DNA from: Nymphaea colorata
Taxonomy: Eukaryota; Streptophyta; Magnoliopsida; Nymphaeales; Nymphaeaceae
Direction of reading: 5' to 3'
NCBI RefSeq assembly: GCF_008831285.2
Contig: NC_045150.1
Location: forward strand, 9,064,001-9,128,000
DNA length: 64,000 bases
The position numbers and the translations under genes are program-made. Under the pieces are notes generated by a model. The model saw only the letters and a program-made list of their open reading frames with translations. It was not told the origin of the DNA and did no database searches. Below are positions 12,801-26,937 of this stretch, piece by piece (the stretch's first letter is position 1; each line of letters starts with the position of its first letter).

Positions 12801-12890
12801 GGTGAGCGAGAGGTTCATCCCACCACTCGAAATGAGACTCAAAGACCTTTATTTTTCTTGTCTTCAGGGTCTTGAATTGCGTTGGTGTTA
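12801..12890 (+). repeat. Dispersed repeat, copy 1 (GGTGAGCGAGAGGTT family)
   Basis: About 90 bases that align with 29558-29646 in the same orientation. Both copies begin GGTGAGCGAGAGGTT and share a CTCGAAA-GAGAC-TCAAAG-CCT core, a pyrimidine-rich middle, CTTCAG and a GTGT/CGGTGT end. The copies differ at many positions, so the repeat is old. The class is unknown; a SINE or retroelement remnant is possible. Confidence 0.7.
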
Positions 12891-13520
12891 GCGATAGCAA
12901 CGGTGCACCCTTCAACTTAAATGCTGCGTCCTACCACCTTAAACACATAAACATAACGCCTACGACAATCGAACTAGAGACCTACCTTTACGGACAACAC
13001 TTCATTTTTCAGAAAAATGATTATCAGTCATATGCATAAAAGAAAACGTGAGTAACGTGAGTATGTCACTACTTATTCCTATCGCCTTAAGTTGCGTTTT
13101 TTCGAGAAAGTTGGTGAAACAATTGAGTTGAGAGAGAGTTGATAAGGTTTTTATTCAAACCTTTTATGACAACATTTTTTTTGTTGTAAAAAAAAATTAA
13201 TATATAAGTTAAAGCATGGCAGCGACACTAAATCATAAAATAAGACACTAAACCATAAGATTTGGTTGAACGTAATTTTAGAAGTCTTCTTACTCACCCG
13301 AATAAAGGAAAAGTCAGAGCACCTATGAGTAATTTTGGAAAGTGACGTCCATCCATGATCCATATCGACGAGGCTAATTAGCGGAAACCAAAATGGTGTA
13401 AATGCACTAAATGATGACATTTTGGTAATAAAAAAGAAAATTTTAGGGTCATATGGTAATTCTTGCTGGCCCGCGGTTAAAATCACCACCACTTCTCTCC
13501 CGTGTCTCAGACGGAGGCCT

Positions 13521-13556
13521 CCTTCTCTCTCTCTCCCTCTCTCTCTCTCTCTCTCG
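13521..13556 (+). repeat. (CT)n tract in the UBC13 leader
   Basis: CTCT/CCCT-rich run 45-80 bases before the UBC13 ATG. CT-rich stretches near transcription starts are common in plant housekeeping promoters; a regulatory role here is only inferred. Confidence 0.6.
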
Positions 13557-13599
13557 AGTCTCGCGTGCTCGTTCGCTCTCTCAGTCGCAGAATTTCGAG

Positions 13600-16500
13600 A
13601 TGGCGAATAGCAACCTGCCTCGAAGGATCATCAAGGTGACCCTCGGTTCCTCCTCAATCGTTTTTTATTTCGTTTTTTTGGTTGAGCTTTTTGAGCAATT
13701 CCGGTTTTTCTAGTTCGTGTCTGCTCAGATCATTAGTTTTCCTTGGATTCCTAAGGTTTGTGTTGTTCTGACCGGGTTTTTCTCCTTTTCGTTCTGTGCT
13801 TTCCCTCAGGAAACTCAGCGTCTGCTCAGCGAACCAGGTATTTTCTCGTCCTTAAATCCGGTTGACTGGCAAAGGGAATCCATCTGTTTGATCGGCCCGA
13901 TTGCCTTTTTTTCCACCATTTTCTGTTTTTGATGTTGAATTTTCTCACCCTTGAAAGTTTTTTGAACGGCTTTTAATTCTTAGAAGCTCTGGTTTGTTTT
14001 CGTGTGTGCATTTTTGCAGTAGTTAGGGTTTATGCTTTTCATTTACTATTTTTACGAAAACAGTGGCTGTCAATCAGTCGTGCGTTTCATTTGTTTCTTA
14101 GGTTTTGCAGTTGTTTTGTTAGGCTACCTTAAAATTGATATTGCAATTTTCGATTTAAATGTTATATATTTATTCTTTTATCTCTTAGATTTTTTTGCAC
14201 CAAAGCGATCGGAAACACGGTAATCTGGGCACTTTTCCAGCATCTGTTTTGCTTATCATTGCACGATGTCATTTTATAGATAGAGCATCAGGAGGGCCTA
14301 AAATCGGAATGAGTTTAGATCCGGTGCTCTTAATTATGGTCATCACCACTCTGTTTGTTTTTTTATTTTTGCACTGATGTTACTGCAGTGATACAGAACA
14401 CTTCTTCTACGGTTAGAATATGCTGTTTGTTTGATGTTGACATTTTTACTTGTATGAAAATAGTTTTTTCCTCAAAACGTGGTCGTGAATCTTGTGGGTA
14501 CATTGTTGTTAGAGCTTACAGAATGGGGAATTAGGTTGGAGCTTTTGTGGTTCGGCTCTTATTTTTAGTGCTTTTTTCTCTTTTCTTGTACACTCGGTTT
14601 TCCATATGCTAGATATTGTATGTCTGCAAGACTGCAACAATTGGCTGAAAGAGGGTGGATATTGCTCTGGTAATCGCGTACTGGTAATTTGATAGAGAGT
14701 TTCTTTTCCTGCACTGTTGGAAGTGAACATAGTTATTTTTGGCCGAAACTGTGGCTCTTATTAGTTTTAGCTTCCCTGGTTTTTGAAAAGGCCCCTTTAG
14801 CACACTCCATGTCTCCTGGTGGTTACCATGTCATATGTGATACTTACGTGATGGTATCTAGGGAAGACCATGGTTGGATTGTTGCTGTTACTGTCATATT
14901 ATTATTTGAAATAGTCTGGAATGTCATATGTCTAAGATATGTTGCTGGTATGGTTATAATGCACAGCCATTGAAAATTCAGTTGAAAGACGAGAGAAGTG
15001 ATGCTTTAGTTTACTTCTCAGCAGTAAACTTTTTGGATGCAGTAATTTCTGATTCATGTCTTAAAGAAACATGATGAAATTGGTGATATTTTGGCCAACG
15101 TGAATATATTGTTTGTCATAGATCTTATTTCCTTTTGTTCCTTTTTCATTCAGCACCTGGTATTAGTGCATCTCCTTCTGAAGACAACATGAGATATTTT
15201 AATGTGATGATCCTTGGTCCAACTCAGTCTCCTTATGAAGGTATGCTGTTTTATCTTGTTGCTATATCCCTAGCAAAGTACTTTTGTTGAGCTGCTGTCA
15301 ATAGTGAAATTGCATATGACTCCGTGCAGGCACTTGTGCACTTTAAGACATAAATATCTAACAAAATAATGTGTTCAGAGAAGGCACTGGCAGGCCTTGA
15401 ACACAGTCCTTGAGCTCTTTGTGCCCCATTCTGGATCCCGAGTCCTGTGCTAGTCACCAGGCACACGTATGTGCATTCACACACATATGCATACATGAAG
15501 AAAAAAAATAAAGAACTGCAGGCCAGCCTTACCTCCTTTTCTATTACCATATTTAGATGGCCTAATCACTGCTGCCTGCCTGATTTATATGTCTGGCTCC
15601 ATCAGCGTTGTTTCTCTTTTCCTTTGTGGTAGAATTCTTATTTCTCCCAGTTATAGTTCCTAGTTTGGTCTTGCTGAAAGGCAGAACATTCTTTATGGTA
15701 TAGGATGGCATCTTGTGTAGTCATGGAGTAAGAGATTTGCGGCCGATAGTGAATATATCTTTTGGAATGTATACTGTGGTTGATGACTTCGTGGAAATAT
15801 TATTGCTCTGATTGATGTTGCCAGTATCTGTTTGTCATTTAGTGGCAAAGCACTTCTTAGTATAGGTTTTAGAGTACGGAAGTTCTAAAACATGTGTACC
15901 AGTTCATCCATGTCATTAGTCTCTTTTTCTTTATTCTTTTGGATTAGCAGTAATAGTTATACCTTAGGCATTGGTTACTCAGGCTCTGTACAATTTGTCA
16001 TAGCTATGTAGGTAGAATTCTCATGTGAAGTGATATTATTAAATTCATTATTTTTTCAATGCTTCAGGTGGTGTTTTCAAGTTGGAGCTGTTTCTACCGG
16101 AGGAATATCCCATGGCTGCACCCAAGGTATGTTAAGAGTCTACTTTGGCCACCAGTATAAGGTTTTGTTTTTTTCCTTCTTGGGAGGTCAAAAAAAAAAA
16201 AAATCTAGCATTGATTTGGTAGTTATTTCATCCCTGCTTCTTGAAACACTGAGAGATGGTTAGGCGTGTCACAAATTATGAATGCATGTGACAGCCGACA
16301 ACTAACAGGCATATAAGATTGCAGTAAAGATAAGATTTTATTTGAGAATTCAAAGTGGTCTACCTTTAAAACCTCAATGTTGCTTACTTGGTTTTTTATT
16401 GAAATAAAGTTTTTAGAGAGTACCAATAAGTGTCATGGAAACTGCAATGGCTATTTATAGGTGTACACCAACTTGTTGTTGATTTATTGACCATTTGGTG

Positions 16501-18193
16501 AGAAATATGCATAAATTGCTTATCATGATTAAGCTTGTCAATTATCCAAGGTATGTAAATGGTAAGTATTGCTAAAAAGTAGAAACATGACTTGTATGAA
16601 AATGTCTTAGAAGGAGACTTCGTGGTATTTGATGTGACAAATCCCACTTTCGTTGTCATTTTGACAAAAAAGATTGGCTTGAAGGAAGCGAAGTGGGGAA
16701 GATGGGGAAGTTGATGTTCTTCACTCAGAAAATTTCCAAATAGAAACCATAGTTACTCTTGTCAATATTGGCTATTTTATTGGGGTTTAGCATGTAGGAT
16801 GGGGATTTTCATCAGTAGTTCTAAAGTATCTGTATTTAGGAACTGATATGAAATTCAAAGTGAAATAATTAGTAGTTTTTCAAAAAATTTTCATCCAAAG
16901 ATGAAAAGAGATTGGTAGAGGATTCTGTACAGATTCAAAAAACAATTCCAGGCAGTATTTTGTGTACATTCTACCTGAAGTTAGCTGCCTTATTTTTTAT
17001 CATTTTGGTTTTTGGATTGCAATCATGATTTTTTTTTAGAGAACCATTCATGGAAATCAACCTTCTTGAGTGTCTGTTGAAAAATGGGATTGCTCTCCTG
17101 TTTTACATATCAAGACATTTTTGCCACTTTCTGATTATCACAATACATTTTTATTCTGGACATAGTTAGACCTTCCAAGTTTCTGTGTAAGCAATATGTC
17201 GAGCTGTTGGCAACCTGTGTTGTTTCTGGTGCCTTGATCACTGTAGTAGTGGCTTGAGTTTGGTTATGTTTAGGTTTGTGCTTTTTGTTTGCAAATACCA
17301 CTAGGGGTGAGAATGAAAATAACGGTTATGGATAGGCCTATAACTTTATAATACTGCATTTTTTTATTCTGTCAAGAGACAGCTGCAGCCCATTGGGTGC
17401 AAAATTGCAAATAGAGGCCTTAACCACTATATGTGAAATGCGGGAAATTTTTTTGCCTTCCTGATTGGTTTCACTGTATGGCCTTTGACAGAGGTCCATG
17501 CTTTCTTGTTTTGCTCCTGTACAAGCTGCACGATATGGCCTGCCTCTTGCATCATTTTTGCTGCAAGCATTTCCATTTTTTTTTTTGCTTTCTTTGAGAA
17601 ATTGCACAACTCTGTTTGGCAGGTTCGCTTTCTTACGAAGATATACCACCCAAATATTGATAAGGCAAGCAACTCTTCACATTTCATGATGTGATGTAAT
17701 TTTTGTGCTTCCCATAAAGAGGATTCTTATTTTTGCAGCTTGGGCGGATATGTTTAGATATTCTGAAGGACAAATGGAGTCCAGCTCTCCAGATCCGAAC
17801 TGTGCTGTTGAGGTACTGTAAATCTCAATATTGCAATTGTCATATCCAAATTTAAGATGGGTTTGATCATGTTATTTATTAGGTTGCTTTTTATTTTTCA
17901 GCATCCAGGCATTGTTGAGTGCTCCCAATCCTGATGATCCTTTGTCTGATAACATTGCTAAGCATTGGAAAGCAAATGAAGCTGAAGCTGTTGAAACAGG
18001 TAAGCCTTAGCTTCTGTAAATTGGTTTAACCTGGACATTTTGGGTACTCGTGGCATTGGTTGATAAGTTTTCCCTCTTTGTCTAACATATGACACTCATT
18101 TACATAGATATGCACCTCAGAGACGTATGCTTATAGTTGGTTTTTATGTTTGCAGCAAAGGAGTGGACCCGTTTGTATGCCAGTGGGGCGTGA
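13600..18193 (+). CDS. UBC13: Ubiquitin-conjugating enzyme E2, UBC13/UBC35-36 type
   Basis: E2 that, paired with an MMS2/UEV1 partner, builds Lys63-linked ubiquitin chains in DNA-damage tolerance and signalling, in nucleus and cytosol. Eight exons: 13600-13635, 13810-13837, 15154-15240, 16068-16126, 17623-17664, 17739-17812, 17902-17999, 18156-18193. Joined length is 153 residues, the exact family size. The HPN motif is at residues 79-81 and the catalytic Cys is C89 in GRICLDIL. E57, F59 and R72 match the human UBC13 residues (E55, F57, R70) that contact MMS2. The intron after exon 5 starts with GC (AAG|GCAAGC). Upstream is a CT-rich leader typical of plant housekeeping genes. Identification is firm; which Arabidopsis paralogue it matches is not meaningful. 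Confidence 0.97.
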
Positions 18194-20833
18194 GAATCAT
18201 GTGACAAATGGTGGAATTGAATTAATAAGTTCGCTTAAAGTTTCACATGATTGCTGTGTATTTTCTTGCTGGAGGGAAGGGAGGGGAAATGGATGAAAAT
18301 TATGGTTGTTGACTTTCAAAAGACTGAAACTCTTCAATAGTTGTTTATTGGGCTTTCAGTCTCCAATTCCATGTTACTTAGAAGGCATGTTTACGGTATC
18401 ATAGTTAAAAAGTGGGTCTGTTTATTTCCTTCACTTCTTCCCGATGGTAATTATTCATCTGAAAGCTGGACTCGCATATGCATTCGAGTTGGGTGGTTCT
18501 GTTTGTCGTTGGCACTGATGCACAACAGATCTTTCATTTAGAGATTTGAGGTTCCAAGAGGAGATCTGCTCGTGGTGTCAGTATTTGGGAGGCAATGTTT
18601 TTGAAGTGATTGCCGTATCTTTGCATTATATTACTCATATTCTGTTGCTATGTTTCTAGGTCCACCAAGCATCCTTCAGAGTTCCAGGGGACTGCCTGTT
18701 TTCGTACCTGTGATGGGGCTTGAGTTCTCAACTGTATAGTTGACACTCATGGTATAACTAGTTCTAGTGTCTCTCTGCCTTGGAGGCACGCAATTGAAAC
18801 CCGCCATGAGCCTTATTCTCAAGGGAGATCTTGTTCTACATTTCCTTTCTTTCCTTGAGATAAATCGGGAAACCTTGGGTCACAAAAGTTGAGAAATAAC
18901 ATGCTTTATATATGTATTTTCTTAGTTTGTTTATGTATGTCATGATGATCTGTTTTTTATGGTTGGCTGGTAAGAAACCGAGTGTGTCGTATATGTAAGG
19001 TTGAAAGTTCATGCATCGAAGCCGACTAAAACCAGGGGCCTCTTCCCCGTGCAGGGTTGTGGAGCTGAAGCTGACTAGGGCTCGGGCGTTAAGTTTTTCG
19101 GTCGGCTGGTGGGAAATGTGCAAGGTCAGGGGAGGAGGTTGGGGACGATCTGGTTCGGTCTCAGAGATAACACATAGTTTAATTTCTGGTTCAGAGGGAT
19201 TCTGGTGTTGATCAAGATCTGTGTGTGTGCAGAGGGGTCGAGGTTATCTTTTTGAACGTTGGATATTTGGTTTTCTTGGAACGACATATGGTGACGTTGC
19301 CGCAAGTGTGGGGAAATAAAATTTCACCAGGAGATCGTTTTCCCGCCGCAGATCTGCTGGGGGAGGTCCCCAGGAGATCGTTGAATTCAGAAAAAGAGCA
19401 AGAACGTTAATGCCCTTGGCATTCATTGCGGATGTATGACGATCTTCAATTGAACGCCTCTGTTAACACAGTACCTAAATAATCCTAACGTGTCACATTA
19501 GGTTGAGGTCGCGTAATTGTTTGGTTTTTACAAATTTTCTCATTCCTATGTGTAAATAACCCATTGTGGGTTCACAGTTGATAACAACTTCAAGCCCCCA
19601 TCTAGTCCTAGTCATGAGAATATGAAGGCAATTGGCAGATCAATAAATCATTTCGGAATGGAGTATAGGTCACACATTCCTGATCAAGTAAAAACTCTAG
19701 CTTTTCAGCGAGCCAACTATATTTATTTTATTAGGAAATTACAATTTCTGACAATGCTTTTTTAAGATCAATACCTGAATGATCATTGAAATAATTGAAA
19801 TCGGAGTAATGACTTGACCAATCGATTGATCGCAGAAGGATACATCAGGCAGAAAAGGGGATGGAAAGTGGCAATCTTGCGGACTGGGTTAGCGGTATCA
19901 TGATTGTTGGGTGGCTTATGTGCACATTCCTTACTATTTAGTTTACATGGTCTTTCGGTAAAGAAATCACTCCTCTAAAAGCAACTGTCAAAAGCAGAAG
20001 GGTGGACACCACCGTTGAACCTGGTTATATGTGTCATACATTAATATAGTTATAACAAAAATACTCTCCATTCTTACTGAAAAAGAAAACTTTTTGAGAG
20101 GACAAAAATAGAAATAGAAGAAAGTAAAAAGACCTTTATACCTTTTTAAAAAATTACTAAAAAATGTTCCACTACTCTTACTGCGTATGTATGTTGCGTG
20201 CCCATATCAAACGTGCCCTAAAATGACAACCAGCCGGTGGATATGTGACCTTACACGCTGACAAATCAACGAACTTTAAAAAGTATTTTAGCCAACACTT
20301 CCATTCATCAGCCATTCTATAACGGTTAGTTTTATAGAACGTTTTCATTGGATATTGACAGGTCTGAGCTTCTCCTGCGTTCCAAATTACCAGGAAACAA
20401 CAGAGGCCACTTCAAGAGTAATCTAGAAAACTGTAACACACGAACGAATAAAGTATGCTCTTTAATAAAGGAGACACAGTGCCCTCTTGACGTTCTATTA
20501 ACAGCTGAAAGCTGTCAATAAGCACATCATCCTTGTAAGGCTAAGCTTAACTTCCAAAATATATATTGTCCTAACTTCAGAGGACAAACGTTCAAATAGG
20601 TCGTCTACATTTAATAGTCTCCAGCCAAAAGAGCGAAGCTAGTCTAGAAGAAGCATGCAAGAAATGATTTTACTTGAGAATCGCTGGCGAGATGTTATTA
20701 CAAAAGTGGAGATGCCACAAAACTCGGAGTACCAAGGAACAACAATGGCATTGAATTCCTTATGTTGCACGTGGTACAACCTTACAGGCTTCACAAAGGT
20801 ACATATAACAAAGCAGCGCTTTACAAACTTGTA
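18194..20833. other. Spacer between UBC13 and apyrase
   Basis: Two convergent genes border this 2.6-kb gap. The left 0.5-0.7 kb is probably UBC13 3'UTR. A GC-richer patch at 19.0-19.4 kb contains GGAGATCGTT twice about 50 bases apart, with no coding match. The right end (about 20.45-20.83 kb) is probably the apyrase 3'UTR. I see no RNA gene. Confidence 0.5.
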
Positions 20834-23800
20834 CTACATCTTCACTATATGAGCCTCAGCAAGAGAGGAGCTTAGGTCTTCCCTTGACTGTGATCGCCTG
20901 CTTTGAAGTTGCATTTGACTTCTATGGGGTGCCCAGAAGGATCCCCCGCCGTTCTCCAGCTGCATCTGCCCCAAGCTGCTTGCAGAAAAACTGTGCACAA
21001 ATCCACTGCTTGCTGGGTTTGGTAAAGACTCCATAAGGCTGATGTTGCCACTGCTTAAACCGTGTGGCATTCCAAATGGCCGGTGCACAGGGCTATTAAT
21101 GGTAGGACTTAATGGCATCTTCACCCTTTCATCACCTGAAATATAATGAATAGCTTATGCAGCTGTTACACTAGCAGATGACTTCTTATAAGCAAAAAGT
21201 TAATGTCAACAAAGCACGTCATAAATATTATTAGCACTTGAAATTGATATGGTGACCCCAACATCAGTCAGAACAGCTCTAGCTTGAAATCTTCAAGAAT
21301 GAAAGCGCTGTGACATCTTAGAACATCTACAGTCTTTTTTGTAAATCATCGAGAACATGCAGAAAAAGGGAAAGAACAAAATAATCTATCTATCTCTACC
21401 ACCTAGAAGGAACTAAGGTTTTTAATATATAGAACGCACATCAAACTGAATATTAAAGCAACAAGTACTTCTTTTCACAGAATCGTTTTGGTTTTGTACA
21501 GCTTTTCCATCAAAATAGTGCATGTCTAAGAGATGATCATACTCGTAAAACTGCATGTTGCACCATGATCACTGTCAAATATAATATATAGCAGATACTA
21601 CATTACCAATTCAGAACAAAAGATAAACCATCCTGCCTGAGTGTAGGTCTGTGACACCATAGCACTGTTTACGCCAAAACCAAACTGGGTAAGGACTGTT
21701 CGAGTTGGCTAGTGCAGCATATCCAGATTTACAGAACTCAGCCCAAGCATGAACTGGAACAGATTGAATTATCAAGATCCAGTTTGACTCCGTAGCTGGA
21801 GCAAGATGGAGCTTGACTTAGGTAGACTTTAGTTGAAACTGTCAAAATTTTGATCTACTTGTGTTACCATGTCGAGTAAATCATTGGGAGGAGAATTTGG
21901 ACCAATTCGATCCTTGAAAACTCACAGGATGAGAGATGAGACTCAATCACCTCCAACTTCATCAGACCAGGCCAAGTCAACCATTTGACTTGGCTGACTG
22001 AGAGACAATGTTCAGTGTTGACTCCACAGCCATCGGTTAATTAAGCCAAGTCAGGCTTTCGATAAATGGGCATCAACAACGTTTTTATACAAGTGGATAG
22101 GTTATATATCTCATTCACATAAATTTTACATAGTTAGCTCACACTCTGTTATGTATAAAAGGATATTATTACACATACTAATAACATAATTGTAACAAAT
22201 ACCTGCTCTAATCACAAGACAATCCCATTATTACCTCCCCAACTCACTCAAGTTTTGAAATCTGTCAAGCTGACCTGCTTGATGCTGAACTTTGGGTATA
22301 TGTTTCTTTTGTGAAAATGAAATAAAGTGTTCACTTTTCCATCACCAGATCTTTTATTCTTGATTCAAGAAAGTAGTGAGAGAACAGTCTGAGGCTCAAC
22401 AAAATCAGTTTTACTTGGAGACTCAACAAAATCAGTCTTCTCGAGCTCATAAACACCTACCAGGGTCAATCAATTTCTTGAGGGTACAAAATTCAGCAGG
22501 TGCACTGGGGAAAAACCATGTTAGAATACAGTTGCAATTTAAACATGTATAAAAGCTGCCCTGTGAGTGTAGTGCCTTTATCAACTTGTAAGGCATTAGG
22601 TTTCAATTATTTTGAGCATTTTTGTCTAAATCAGGCATTTTGCTTCCCAATCAGTATTTGACATGAATCAAATCAGAATCAGATTATTACCAGCAGGAAG
22701 AATTATATATAATTATATATTATTGTCTTGAGAATCACTAAAATAACACAAAGAACCATCTATTTGTTATTTTCATGCATTTACAAAATGTGGCATTATG
22801 TTTACAAAAAATTGGATTGATATCATCCATTTTCATGATGATTCTGCCTACACATATCCAACATTATCAACCATTCTGATAGAGTTGGAAAACCCATTGT
22901 AATATTTAAGCAATGAACCTAGAAGGTCAAGAACGCATAGTATCTTTGGTTGTTTTATGTTTTTACAACAGCCTAACGACAACAATCATCTACCAAATTG
23001 CTGTTTCTAAACATTCATTAGTGAAGGGCCAAACAAGCTGCTGGTCAATAAGAAACCTTGATTAGCCACAATGAACAGGAAGTCCTTAACCTCCTGAGTT
23101 GATCAATCTCACATAAAACCATAATGACAACCTAGGGAAAAAGAGAACATGTTCAAATGAAAAAAGTACAAGATTTCAAAGCCATATTCAGGAAAAGAAA
23201 CAAAAAGGGAAATATGAAATATCCACGCATGCCCAGCAAAGACAAATATTTTCTTACTGCAATAGCTATACTAATTAATAAAGGTTAGTTTTTTTTTTTT
23301 TTTCTATTCATTTTAGAAAGAAGTAATTATGGCTTCAGTCAATGAGAAAAACCTGCAACATAACACATCAAGAATATGTTAGAACAGTTGCTAGGTCTTA
23401 GAACTATGACAATGTGGAAAATATTACATTAGCAGCTAAATTAAAAATTGATTTGCATAGCATAAATGGTGTTGCCAAGAGCAAAGAACAAACTAAATAA
23501 GAAGAAAGTTGAAGATAAACAGTAAGGTGAACATTTACAAGATTGATCAAAGAAAGAAGACAGAACTACTCAAATATGCAGATCTAGCATTAGGAACAGT
23601 CTTTTACACAAAAGAGCCAGAGAGAGCAGCTATACCAGGCCATCCAAGAGTAAATCCTGAATTGATAGGACTCCAACGTTTAAATCTAAAATGAGAGCTG
23701 CCTGTGTTTTGGTTCTTGACAAGTGGGAGATATGATTTGTGAAAGCATCTTGGAATTCCACTGATCGTACAATATGCAATGGCAAAAATGACTATCAGAG

Positions 23801-25481
23801 ATATCAATATAATAACAATAACAAAGCTTAGACTGAACTTCTGAGAGAAAATAAGAGACCCTTCAATCTCAAATTTTCTTGACAAAAGTGCCCCAGCTTC
23901 AGCTAAAGCAACGCCTAATGTCCATGTGATACTGCCAGAACCAATAACCACTTCGGTATCATCTATATGCAGGCCATCTCTCAAAAGTGAGACTATGTAA
24001 GGTGCACGGAAACAGTACTGTTCAATAAATGGTTGTGGTGGAACACTGTCTTTAGCATCTTCCCATGTCTTCTCACAAAACTCATGGCCTTTCTGCAGGA
24101 CATCATCAAGAGAAGCTTCCGAGCTCAAGTTAAAGAACTTGAAGACAACATAAAACCCCGACATTGCAAAAAAGTGTCCATAAGGATGGGGTAGATCGTC
24201 ACTCAATGCACAAGGTTTCTTAGTGCAATCTGTCCCTCCATTTGAATCCAACCATTCTGATAAATTAACAGCTGATTTTGCAAGTGATGCACAATCCTCC
24301 CAATATGGAACACCACGCAATGTAATAATTGTTCTTGGTGCTTTCTTCCCCATGCTTTTTCCTCCAACCATGGGACTACCATCCTGGTCAAGTTGAGCAC
24401 ATTGAGTACACCTATACTCTTCCATATACCCAGTATGCAAACATGGATGAGCAAGTTCTATCTTTTCATTTATTTTTTGTTTGGAATTTCCAGTATGCTT
24501 TTTAAGAAGAAGTGCAACAGATTTGTCAAAGGCGTCGTTCAGGCCATAACCAGAAAGAGAATATGCACTAAGGTGATGCTTAGCAGCTCCAATGCTCAAA
24601 TTCAGACTTGTTTTATCATGCAAAACATTTTGAGTTTCAAAAGTTACTTGTAGTGACGAACCGCCCAAATCCAAGGAGCCAAAAGTTGCTTTTGATTTTC
24701 CAAAACCTAATGTATTCATGTGATAATTAAGAGCAATCCACCCATAGTAAGCTTCCTCCATGCCACTAATAATCCTCACTTGATCCTTCTGACACAAGAA
24801 TGAAGAATTTTTCAGGACTAGCCATGCGTTATCCATAAGCCATGTTGAATCAGCATGTGGCAGTCGCCGTAGACCTGCAGTAGCATAAAAGTATAAAGGA
24901 GTACTCTTGTGTGCCTTTTTTGGTATCTGTTTCTCAGCCCACTGAAGAAGAGGCTTTATGGCAGACTTTAACCCTGATGTGTTATGTACTAGCTTATGAA
25001 GTCCTGGTTCTGTTTCCATACGACGGTAAGCGCGACCATTCCTCAATATAGGTCTTCTTTGAGGATCCTTAGGTAATGATTTAACTACCAATGGAAGGTT
25101 ACCATGGTGCCTACTGTTATCAGACGACCACTCATATACATAAACCCGAGTGCCTGTGCTTCCACTGTCTAAAATCACGGAATATTGTGAAGGTCCACGA
25201 GACCAAAAAGAACTAAAATATTTTGAACATACATAGAGAGACAAAATAAGCAGGAAAATGCAAAAAATAACTGTAGCGATTCTCAGCCATCTTCTCCGGT
25301 TAAAAGGGGCTGGTTGCAAGGCTTTCTGCTTTGAAAAACTTGAACCTGCTGTTTCCTTTTGTAGACTTGGAGGAACAAATTTTGCACGCGTACGTGCATC
25401 AATTCCGTGGTTAAGACGACCATTTTCAGGATCAATGTTGCTATATGTTGATAAATCCTGGAGAGATGAGGAAAGTCTCAT
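20834..25481 (-). CDS. APY7: Apyrase 7-like membrane nucleoside diphosphatase (GDA1/CD39)
   Basis: Hydrolyses nucleoside tri/diphosphates; GDA1/CD39 family, probably Golgi or plasma-membrane located. Two coding exons, 23636-25481 and 20834-21135, give 715 residues (Arabidopsis APY7 about 740). A basic N-terminal tail precedes a membrane helix at about 67-86. Apyrase conserved regions follow: ACR1 ILDSGSTGTRVYVYEW (about 103-118), ACR2 YFYATAGLRRL, ACR3 IISGMEEAYYGW, ACR4 SLDLGGSSLQVTFE and a late VIGSGSITWTLG. A second helix (about 549-571) precedes a cytosolic tail, which ends with SQSREDLSSSLAEAH as I recall for APY7. The 2.5-kb intron lies within that tail, with donor CCTG|GTATAG and acceptor TTTCAG|GTGATG in matching phase. 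Reading on without splicing gives a 625-residue form with a different tail. Confidence 0.95.
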
Positions 25482-26937
25482 GCTTGTTTTCTTTCCATAT
25501 CCAGCTTAAACCAAAATCTCCAACTTGAGGCTGTAGCTGGCACTGAATCCAATGCTCAGGGTGGAATTTAAGAAGGTCGTTTTTGTCACATCACTCAAAG
25601 CTGCAAGTGGAATTGCAGCAAATTTGCCAATTCAGAGTGCCTGAATTTCCACCTTAGGTCTCTGCATTATTGAGACAACAAGAGGGAGAATAATTTCAAA
25701 AAACTCTCTCAAACATAAACAAAAAAGGGTGTGATTGCAAAACAATAACACTTGCACAAGAAAAGAAAGGTGCTGTATCGAGCAAATGCTCAGAGCAGCA
25801 TGATACTAGATGCACACAAATAGGAAACTTATCATACTTTGAATAGAAAATGCATGCTGCAGCCTTAAAAACCACAAATAGTAGGCCGATGGCAATTATA
25901 TGAATCAACCTTTGAGCAAATGGATTCAAACCAAAACGTGTCAATAGCATCTTGGGGTCTCTCTCCAGCAGGTTGGCATTGGGAAAAAGAAAAATCCACA
26001 TGACGGCATTGTAAAGGGAAAATAATGTGTCCAAAGGTTCCCAAAACAATACTACTGTTTTTGTGTCATTAACATTCCTTAAACCGCATTAGGATTGGGC
26101 AGCTACCAACTTTTTCCCGTCTGAGGATTTAAAACTAGAACGTCCAATAGAACTCAATATCCATTATAAGTACACAACTTGTTCTTTTTCTTCCTTCCTA
26201 TTTCCTGAACATCTGCATCAGAGTTTCACGCAGACCAACAAAAATAGAAATACAGATACAGATTTTTAAATCCTGAGAGATGTTATTTCCTAGCTGCCAG
26301 GAAACAATATGAAAAAAATTAGACACTAAAAGAAAGGGGGGAAAAAAAAAACTGTCCTTTCTATCTGATAGTCAATAAACGAGAATCTGCCTCACTCTCC
26401 TAAGTTGAGTCGCTTATGAAGATAGATCTCTATTTTCGACAACTTGAATGGACCACAGAATGGGTGTATACACCTGAAAATTGACATTGCTCAATCAAGA
26501 TATTTTTCACCAAATACAGATGCGGAACCGCGACGTCCAAAATCAACAGAGAAAACATCAGTTGTCCGTGCATTTACCGAAAATCGACCAAGCAAGGATC
26601 GTCCATTCTGGTCTCAATTCAACTCCTAATCACTACCATCCGATGGTCTAGGGAATGGACCAATTACCATCAAACTTCTTCTGTACTGAGAGCAATATCT
26701 CCAAAGCAAGTAAAAGCAGGGAGCCTCAACAAAGGGGGAGAATACCAACAACCCAACATCGGAACCCAAAAAATATGACTACGAACGACCAAAAACTTGA
26801 CGAAAGTCCCAGATTTAACACACCGATTTCAATCTTCACGTCGTAAATGCATATATAACACACAACACCTAGCAAACCCAACAAACCCAGATCGGAAACA
26901 ACAACTCGAAGAACCCGAGCAAAAAGATGCTTCTTAC

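Larger units (their letters stand above)
9848..13599. other. Repeat-rich intergenic region, tRNA-Glu to UBC13
   Basis: About 3.7 kb without a recognisable gene. A moderately GC-rich stretch (9.93-10.34 kb) has open frames but no motif I know. At 10497-10570 repeated TATCGG/GATACG words look like an old transposon end. GGGCCC/GGCC-rich words flank AT-rich DNA at about 11.26-11.59 kb, in the style of hAT-like non-autonomous elements. A TA-rich tract lies at 11345-11410, and a dispersed repeat at 12801-12890. The last ~100 bases, with a long CT run (13521-13556), are probably the UBC13 5'UTR. Confidence 0.5.

Noticed and set aside
23604-23660. Non-canonical GA donor in the apyrase gene at INSG
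   Set aside because: A GT donor 22 bases further on (CCTG|GTATAG) is in the correct phase, so no unusual splice site is needed.
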